Assembly (NCBI GenBank): GCA_023135015.1
Contig: JAGLTZ010000064.1
Location: 1 to 11,764 of the forward strand
Direction: 5' to 3'
Length of the DNA stretch: 11,764 nucleotides
Source: Candidatus Latescibacterota bacterium
GTDB taxonomy: Bacteria; Blakebacterota; Blakebacteria; Blakebacterales; Blakebacteraceae
Positions 7,216-11,764 of this stretch are shown piece by piece. Numbering within the stretch: the stretch's first letter is position 1; each line of letters opens with the position of its first letter. The notes under the pieces are model-generated. The model ran no database searches. It saw nothing but the letters and a program-made list of their open reading frames with translations, and had not been told where the DNA came from. The translations under genes were made by a program, and so were the position numbers.

Positions 7216-7565
7216 GCGCCTGGCCCTCTTTCCCAGTCGTCGGCCTGTTTCTGGAGCCAATTCGCGATTGAACGGATGTTGGGACCGGGGATGTACACTC
7301 CGACCTGACGTTCCATGATGACCACCGTATCAGGTGCCGGGATACGGCGGATTTCGGGACCTTTCTGGAAAACTCCAGGTTCAATTTCTTCCGGCTCGTA
7401 GAATATTGCCTTTGGGATCGGTACGGTGGCCAGTACCAGGTCCATGAAAAGGCCGCCGCCCCCGGGTGCGATACCGCCGAAAACGTTTGTGGCGACGATT
7501 CTCTGGTAATGGGGAGAATCGTGAAACTCCTCGGCGATTTCAGGCTTGTCTGGTCCTGGCGTCAT
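7209..7565 (-). CDS. Small conserved-looking protein of unknown function
   Basis: Protein of 118 residues that I do not recognise with confidence. The ATG at 7565 is preferred over an upstream in-frame ATG at 7592 because GGAGG (7573-7577) lies seven bases before it and the upstream option would overlap the serine hydrolase gene. There is no signal peptide or membrane segment, so it is probably cytoplasmic. It has a central Gly-rich turn (APGGGGLFMDLVLA), several Pro-rich stretches and a final amphipathic helix (NIRSIANWLQKQADDW). The order of an early YxxIVATNVFG strand, a later VPIPKAIF and a helix after a strand loosely recalls the small DUF3467-type proteins, but this is weak. It begins 17 bases after the serine hydrolase stop and is surely co-transcribed with it. 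Its end overlaps the convergent heptosyltransferase gene by seven bases. Confidence 0.72.
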   Translation of the reverse strand: MTPGPDKPEIAEEFHDSPHYQRIVATNVFGGIAPGGGGLFMDLVLATVPIPKAIFYEPEEIEPGVFQKGPEIRRIPAPDTVVIMERQVGVYIPGPNIRSIANWLQKQADDWERGPGAH

Positions 7566-7572
7566 TTTCGGG

Positions 7573-7577
7573 CCTCC
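7573..7577 (-). promoter_or_regulatory. Ribosome-binding site that fixes the start of the small gene
   Basis: GGAGG on the minus strand, seven bases before the ATG at 7565. It sits in the 17-base gap after the serine hydrolase stop codon (7583-7585), which supports the shorter start and independent initiation within a two-gene operon. Confidence 0.75.
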
Positions 7578-7582
7578 GTTTT

Positions 7583-9427
7583 CTATGTACACCGTTCCCC
7601 AATTCCAACGCTACTCGGCTCTTCTGTACCACTTTTAATCTGTTCAGCCCTGATTCTGCCGCTATTGGTAAAAAAGATGAGAGCGGAGGGTCGGCCGCCC
7701 TGGGCGCCTGTCTCGAATTCGATGTGGATGCTCACCGGCGACCGCAGGCTGAACGTCTCGAACTCTGTATTCGAGACGGGATATAAGCGCGCTTCCGCTC
7801 CGGGAACCTGGCGTATCAGCTCGACGCCCACAAGCTTGCCCCCCTCCCAAACATATCTAATGAAACCGGAACCATGTTCGTAATCGATCCGGACGAAAAC
7901 GCTTACCCGTCCTCTTTCCCGCACCGCTGATACGGTCTCCAGATCCTCGAACTTGCCATATCTCTGCTCCCGCATCTCCATCCACTGCTGCTCTTCGGCC
8001 TCGACCCGTTCAAGCGGAATCCCTCCCCCGAATGCCTCCTGGATTCCCTTGAAGTCTCCCCGCATGGAGCGACGCAGGATATCTTCCGTGCGCTCTTTGA
8101 GGAGGATAACCATAGGGCTCTCGCCCTTACCTGCACCACCTGCCAGCAGGTCCCCCGCCTGGGCACCCGAGCCTGTAAGAAGAAGACGGTTTTTCTCGGC
8201 CTTCACCTCAATCGTCGCGCCTGAGGACAGTCTATATGTCCCCTCAAAACTCGAAAGAAGGGCATGATCGATCGAAACGGTCTTGGGGGGAAGATTGTAT
8301 TCATACCCGAACACAGCCCGGGAAAGATCCCTGGTTGCATAGTCTACAGGAGAGAACTCGGAGAGGTTCGAGGCGGCGAATATCACAACATCCTTGTCCA
8401 CGAAACGCCTGAAATCGGCGGAGAATATCCCATTACCGCCATTGTGCGTGATCAGTCTGGTACCCAGGTAGTCGGGTACGATCGACCAGCCGTATCCGTA
8501 ATAGGACTGTCCGCCTCCCTCGTCGGCATAGGGTGTGAAATATTTCTCCTTTGCTTCTTCGGAGAGGATCTCATTTCCCTCCAGCGCGAGGTGCCACCTG
8601 TACATGTCACCTACGGTTGAGTGGATGCCGCCATTCGCCCTCAGGTGCCAGCTGGGCCCGTCGTCCAGCATCGGCTGCTGTATCACACTCCCCCAGCGCC
8701 TACCGTTCCGGTAACCGACAGCGAGCTCCTCAGTATTGTATTCAGGCATCAGGTAGCCTGTTCTCTTCATCCCCGCGGGTTCGAAGAGGTATTCCTGTAG
8801 AAATCCCTCGTAGGGTTGTCCGGAAACCTTTTCAACGATGATGCCAAGCAGGCTGAAACCGACGTTCGAATAGTTATAACGCTCGCCCGGTTCCGTGAGG
8901 AACTCCCCCTTCATAGCCTGTTCTACGAACTTGTCGGCGGTGGCTGAGACATCAAAGTCGTCGCCTATCGCACCAGGAAAGCCGGCTGTATGTGTGAGCA
9001 GGTGGTGGAGGGTGATGCCCGCCTTATCTTCAGGCACGTTGCTGAAATATTTTGTTATCGGGTCGCCCGTACTGAGCTTGCCCATCATCTCAAGCTTCAG
9101 TATGGCAGCACCGGTAAACTGCTTGGTGATAGACCCGATTGTGAACACAGTAGCGGGTGTGACCGGGCGGTTCTGTTCCCGGTCCGCCAAGCCATAGCCC
9201 TTCCGCAGGAGAACCTTGCCGTCCTTGGCGACAATTACGGCACCAGAAAATCCAACCCCCTCCAGACGGGTCATATACTCATCCAGTAGCACTCCCATCT
9301 CACCGGATACTACCACATCCTCCTGGGCGAACACTGAAGTGGAAGGAAAGAATAAGCCAGCAAGAATGACTGTATGGATCAGATGGACATGCATTCTGTC
9401 GAGCGGTGTGCAAACACGAATTCGCAT
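7583..9427 (-). CDS. Exported serine hydrolase, beta-lactamase/CubicO class, with C-terminal extension
   Basis: Predicted periplasmic or surface hydrolase of 614 residues. ATG 9427 is chosen over 9484 because AGGAGG lies seven bases upstream and a signal peptide follows (residues 1 to about 35, VILAGLFFPSTSVFAQ). Residues about 45-360 form a class C beta-lactamase-type domain. The three active-site motifs are intact: SITK (nucleophile Ser99, Lys102), YSN (Tyr186, Asn188) and HNG (328-330). HLLTHTAGFPG and EPGERYNYSN are typical of CubicO-type esterases and D-aminopeptidases. Real beta-lactamase activity is unlikely to be the main role; family members cleave esters, peptides or D-amino-acid amides. 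The last 250 residues hold a small beta domain (FEGTYRLSSGATIEVKAEKN, DUF3471-like) and then a segment resembling an NTF2-like domain (MRGDFKGIQEAFGGGIPLER to VWEGGKLVGVEL). The substrate is unknown. A small unknown gene follows in the same operon. Confidence 0.92.
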   Translation of the reverse strand: MRIRVCTPLDRMHVHLIHTVILAGLFFPSTSVFAQEDVVVSGEMGVLLDEYMTRLEGVGFSGAVIVAKDGKVLLRKGYGLADREQNRPVTPATVFTIGSITKQFTGAAILKLEMMGKLSTGDPITKYFSNVPEDKAGITLHHLLTHTAGFPGAIGDDFDVSATADKFVEQAMKGEFLTEPGERYNYSNVGFSLLGIIVEKVSGQPYEGFLQEYLFEPAGMKRTGYLMPEYNTEELAVGYRNGRRWGSVIQQPMLDDGPSWHLRANGGIHSTVGDMYRWHLALEGNEILSEEAKEKYFTPYADEGGGQSYYGYGWSIVPDYLGTRLITHNGGNGIFSADFRRFVDKDVVIFAASNLSEFSPVDYATRDLSRAVFGYEYNLPPKTVSIDHALLSSFEGTYRLSSGATIEVKAEKNRLLLTGSGAQAGDLLAGGAGKGESPMVILLKERTEDILRRSMRGDFKGIQEAFGGGIPLERVEAEEQQWMEMREQRYGKFEDLETVSAVRERGRVSVFVRIDYEHGSGFIRYVWEGGKLVGVELIRQVPGAEARLYPVSNTEFETFSLRSPVSIHIEFETGAQGGRPSALIFFTNSGRIRAEQIKSGTEEPSSVGIGERCT

Positions 9428-9434
9428 ACTTGAA

Positions 9435-9440
9435 CCTCCT
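9435..9440 (-). promoter_or_regulatory. Ribosome-binding site of the serine hydrolase gene
   Basis: Perfect AGGAGG on the minus strand, seven bases before ATG 9427. It decides the start, since the longer frame from 9484 would put 19 polar residues ahead of the signal peptide. Confidence 0.85.
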
Positions 9441-9538
9441 GACAAGGACTCTCTGGATCGATGCCCTGCAGAAAAAGCAGGCAATACAATACATCATTCT
9501 TTCTGGATTTCATATATCATGCAGGATAGAGATTAGTA
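9441..9538. other. Divergent intergenic region, presumed promoters not resolved
   Basis: This stretch separates the minus-strand hydrolase operon from the plus-strand maturase/sulfatase operon and must hold both promoters. It is AT-rich from about 9484 to 9535 (ACAATACATCATTC, CATATATCAT). I see no confident -35/-10 pair and no sigma-54 GG-N10-GC site. A bulged stem of seven pairs (TGCCCTGC 9462-9469 with GCAGGCA 9477-9483) would lie in the hydrolase mRNA leader if its promoter is upstream of it. Confidence 0.45.
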
Positions 9539-9544
9539 GGGAGG
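9539..9544 (+). promoter_or_regulatory. Ribosome-binding site pointing to a non-ATG start of the maturase
   Basis: GGGAGG lies seven bases before CTG 9552 and four before ATT 9549, in frame with the radical SAM protein and just after an in-frame stop (TAG 9537-9539). The GTG at 9603 has no Shine-Dalgarno before it. This site is the main argument for starting the maturase upstream. Confidence 0.65.
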
Positions 9545-9551
9545 TTCGATT

Positions 9552-10793
9552 CTGAAAAAACCTTCAGGAAGTAAAGACAGGACGGTCCCAGACGCCTTCC
9601 ACGTGATGCTCAAGCCCCGGGGACCTGTATGTAATCTCGACTGCCGATACTGTTATTACCTGTCGAAAGAGCGCCTATATCCCGGCAGCGATTTCCGGAT
9701 GAGCGAGGAACTGCTCGAGGAATTCACCCGCCACTACATCGAATCCCAGAAGGTGCCGGAGGTGACCTTCACCTGGCAGGGCGGTGAGCCTCTGCTGATA
9801 GGTCTGGAGTTTTTCCAGCGGGCGGTTGAGCTCCAGCAGGAATACCGCAGGCCAGGTATGCAGATACATAACACGCTGCAGACAAACGGTATCCCGCTGG
9901 ATGAGGAGTGGTGTCATTTCTTCAGGGAAAACGGCTTCCTGATAGGTATCAGCCTGGACGGTCCCGCCGAGCTGCACGATGTCTACCGCACAGATAAATC
10001 TGGACGGGCGACTTTCGACAGGGTTATGGCGGGTGTGGAGCTGCTCAACGAGCATTGGGTCGATTTCAACATCCTGACCTGTGTTCATGCCGCCAATGCA
10101 GATCACCCTCTGGGGGTCTACAGCTTTCTACGCGATGAGGTCGGCACGAAGCACATCCAGTTCATTCCAGTGGTCGAGCGTGATAATGAAACCGGTTTCC
10201 AGGAAGGCGAAAAGGTCACAGAGCGATCTGTCGGCGCAAGGCAGTATGGAGAATTCCTGATCGCCATCTTCGATGAGTGGGTACGGCACGATGTTGGAAG
10301 AGTTTTCGTCCAGATATTCGATGTTTCACTGGCGGGTTGGGTTGGGCGGCAGCCGGGGCTGTGCGTCTTCGATGAGACGTGCGGCACAGCCCTGGTGATG
10401 GAGCACAACGGCGATCTATATGCGTGCGATCATTTTGTGGAGCCCCGTTACCGGCTTGGCAATATTCAAGAAACCCCGATGGGTGAGCTGGTGAGCTCGG
10501 CCACCCAGCGCAGGTTCGGGTCAGAGAAGCGGGATGCGCTTCCCGGGTACTGCATGGAATGCGATGTGAGATTCATCTGTAACGGTGGCTGTCCCAAGAA
10601 CCGCTTTATAACGACACCGGATGGAAAAGACGGGCTTAACTACCTGTGCGAAGGGTACCGAGCCTTCTTCAGGCACATTGACGTGCCAATGCGGTTCATG
10701 GAATCGGAATTGCGGGCCGGCCGCCCGCCAGCAAACATTATGGTGGCTGATTCCGGCGGCGCAGCACATCGGGGAGAGAGACAGGATATCTGA
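9552..10793 (+). CDS. Anaerobic sulfatase-maturating enzyme (radical SAM, SPASM domain)
   Basis: Cytoplasmic radical SAM enzyme that oxidises the active-site Cys (or Ser) of sulfatases to formylglycine without oxygen. Counting 413 residues from CTG 9552, the radical SAM cluster motif CX3CX2C is CNLDCRYC (Cys27, 31, 34). It is followed by TWQGGEPLL and SLDGP. The C-terminal SPASM region has eight cysteines for two more 4Fe-4S clusters (271, 277, 292, 334, 337, 343, 347, 366), with spacing that matches characterised anSMEs. Asp293 in YACDHF matches the proposed catalytic base. The end (RPPANIM) is also family-typical. The start is unusual: GTG 9603 and ATG 9606 are the first conventional codons, but DAFHVMLKPRGPVCNLDC upstream of and across them matches the family N-terminus, and a strong Shine-Dalgarno precedes CTG 9552 (ATT 9549 is an alternative). 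The target sulfatase gene follows one base after the stop. Confidence 0.95.
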   Translation: MKKPSGSKDRTVPDAFHVMLKPRGPVCNLDCRYCYYLSKERLYPGSDFRMSEELLEEFTRHYIESQKVPEVTFTWQGGEPLLIGLEFFQRAVELQQEYRRPGMQIHNTLQTNGIPLDEEWCHFFRENGFLIGISLDGPAELHDVYRTDKSGRATFDRVMAGVELLNEHWVDFNILTCVHAANADHPLGVYSFLRDEVGTKHIQFIPVVERDNETGFQEGEKVTERSVGARQYGEFLIAIFDEWVRHDVGRVFVQIFDVSLAGWVGRQPGLCVFDETCGTALVMEHNGDLYACDHFVEPRYRLGNIQETPMGELVSSATQRRFGSEKRDALPGYCMECDVRFICNGGCPKNRFITTPDGKDGLNYLCEGYRAFFRHIDVPMRFMESELRAGRPPANIMVADSGGAAHRGERQDI

Positions 10794-10794
10794 A

Positions 10795-11764
10795 ATGCAG
10801 AGACTCAACCGGCGTGATTTCCTCGGAGCCCTCGGGATCAGTGCGGCTGCGGTTTCGGTACCGGGCTGTGCGGGTAACCTGGCGAGGCTTGCCATCGGGA
10901 CAGAGAAGAAACTCAACTTCGTCTTTATCCTTATCGACGACCTCGGCTGGGTGGATACGGGCTGCTATGGAAGCGATTTCTACGAGACGCCCAACATCGA
11001 CAGGCTCGCGGGCGAGGGAATGCAGTTCACGGATGCCTATGCGGCCAGCCCTGTATGCTCGCCGACAAGAGCCAGCATTCTTACCGGTAAGTATCCTGCA
11101 CGGCTCAACCTGACCGACTGGATAGGCGGCCGGCAGAGGGGGGAGCTGCTCCCTGCCGAATATGTACACTGTATGTCGCTGGAGGAGTTCACCGTCGCCG
11201 AGGCATTCAAGTCTGAGGGTTATTCAACATGCTTCATCGGTAAATGGCACCTGGGTGATGAGCCCTATTTCCCAGAGCGTCAGGGTTTCGACATCAACAT
11301 CGGCGGCCACTGGGCAGGCCAGCCGAGCTCCTATTTCTATCCATACAAGAGCGAAGATGAGAGGCGATCACGGTGGGATGTTCCAGGTCTCGATGGCGGC
11401 CGGGAAGGGGAGTATCTGACAGATCGGCTCACCGATGAGGCGCTGGGGTTTCTGGAGGCTAACAGGGAGAAGCCGTTTCTCCTCTACCTTTCGCACTATG
11501 CGGTTCACACGCCGATTCAATCGAAGGAGGAACTGGCTGAAAAGTTCAGGGCCAAAGCCGCGGATCTACCAACGACCGGGGGGCTTACCCATCGTGATGA
11601 ACAGAGTTACGGCATCACCAAGCTGGTGCAGGATAACCCGGCATATGCGGGGATGGTGGAGAGTGTCGACGAGAGTGTCGGACGGGTCTTAAGGAAGCTG
11701 GATGAACTGGGCGTTGCGGAGAATACGATCGTGATATTCATGTCCGACAACGGCGGGTTGAGCA
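10795..11764 (+). CDS. Cys-type sulfatase, Tat-exported, 3' end outside window
   Basis: Type I sulfatase that hydrolyses sulfate esters; 323 codons are present and the frame is still open at the window end. The active-site motif CSPTRASILTG starts at Cys88, the residue that becomes formylglycine. Metal-site residues include Asp48-Asp49 (LIDDLGW) and Asp318-Asn319 (SDNGG). GKWHLG (149-154) and HYAVHTP are further active-site elements. The N-terminus is a twin-arginine signal (NRRDFLGALG, then AAAVSVPGC). VPGC with Cys25 may also be a lipobox, giving a Tat-exported lipoprotein, though Pro at -2 is unusual. YETPNIDRLAGEGMQFTDAY is typical of arylsulfatase-A-like S1 enzymes; the substrate (perhaps a sulfated polysaccharide) cannot be told. 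ATG 10795 has AGGA eight bases upstream and lies one base after the maturase stop, so the two are translated together and the maturase is its likely activator. Confidence 0.95.
   Translation, partial: MQRLNRRDFLGALGISAAAVSVPGCAGNLARLAIGTEKKLNFVFILIDDLGWVDTGCYGSDFYETPNIDRLAGEGMQFTDAYAASPVCSPTRASILTGKYPARLNLTDWIGGRQRGELLPAEYVHCMSLEEFTVAEAFKSEGYSTCFIGKWHLGDEPYFPERQGFDINIGGHWAGQPSSYFYPYKSEDERRSRWDVPGLDGGREGEYLTDRLTDEALGFLEANREKPFLLYLSHYAVHTPIQSKEELAEKFRAKAADLPTTGGLTHRDEQSYGITKLVQDNPAYAGMVESVDESVGRVLRKLDELGVAENTIVIFMSDNGGLS

Noticed and set aside
7583..9427. Calling the serine hydrolase an antibiotic-resistance beta-lactamase
   Set aside because: The three motifs are shared by CubicO-type esterases and peptidases, the third motif is HNG and not KTG, and the long C-terminal domains are not found in class C resistance enzymes.
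9428..9551. Sigma-54 promoter (GG-N10-GC) for the divergent operons
   Set aside because: I searched this and the other intergenic gaps because a sigma-54 activator is present. GG-N10 is never followed by GC in a good context.

Overview
The window looks like chromosomal DNA from a Gram-negative, two-membrane bacterium, probably uncultivated. Evidence for this is an LPS-assembly operon (two LpxL-type acyltransferases and a heptosyltransferase), a PorV/PorQ-like outer-membrane protein, a beta-barrel protein ending in Phe, a lipoprotein and a Tat-exported sulfatase. The PorV/PorQ-type protein and the sulfatase/maturase pair suggest the FCB assemblage (Gemmatimonadota, Latescibacterota, Zixibacteria or a similar lineage). 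This placement is an inference and not firm. Coding density is high, and all genes seem intact except the two cut by the window edges. I see no tRNA, rRNA, CRISPR array, insertion sequence or phage gene.

Layout. (1) Bases 2-2334, plus strand: the 3' part of a sigma-54-dependent (NtrC-type) activator gene, a PorV/PorQ-like outer-membrane protein gene that overlaps it by 4 bases, and a small beta-barrel protein gene. (2) Bases 2346-2879, minus strand: a lipoprotein with an NTF2/SnoaL-like fold, convergent with the barrel gene across a hairpin. (3) Bases 3069-7215, plus strand: a compact four-gene operon, mnmA (tRNA 2-thiolation), two tandem paralogous lipid A-type acyltransferases, and an LPS heptosyltransferase. 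The last three are joined stop-to-start or by overlap. (4) Bases 7209-9427, minus strand: an exported serine hydrolase of the beta-lactamase/CubicO class with a long C-terminal extension, followed by a small gene of unknown function. (5) Bases 9552-11764, plus strand: an anaerobic sulfatase-maturating radical SAM enzyme and, one base later, a Cys-type sulfatase cut by the window end.

How the genes work together. The operon in region 3 combines a translation-fidelity enzyme with late lipid A acylation and inner-core heptose addition. Region 5 is a self-sufficient module: the maturase converts the sulfatase's CSPTR cysteine to formylglycine in the cytoplasm, and the enzyme then leaves by the Tat route, perhaps to be lipid-anchored. 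Region 1 joins a two-component-type regulator to a PorV/PorQ-like barrel by translational coupling.

I found no clearly new multi-gene system. The points most worth a second look are the non-ATG start of the maturase, the tandem acyltransferases, the regulator/PorV-like coupling, the small unknown gene behind the serine hydrolase, and a symmetric motif cluster upstream of mnmA.
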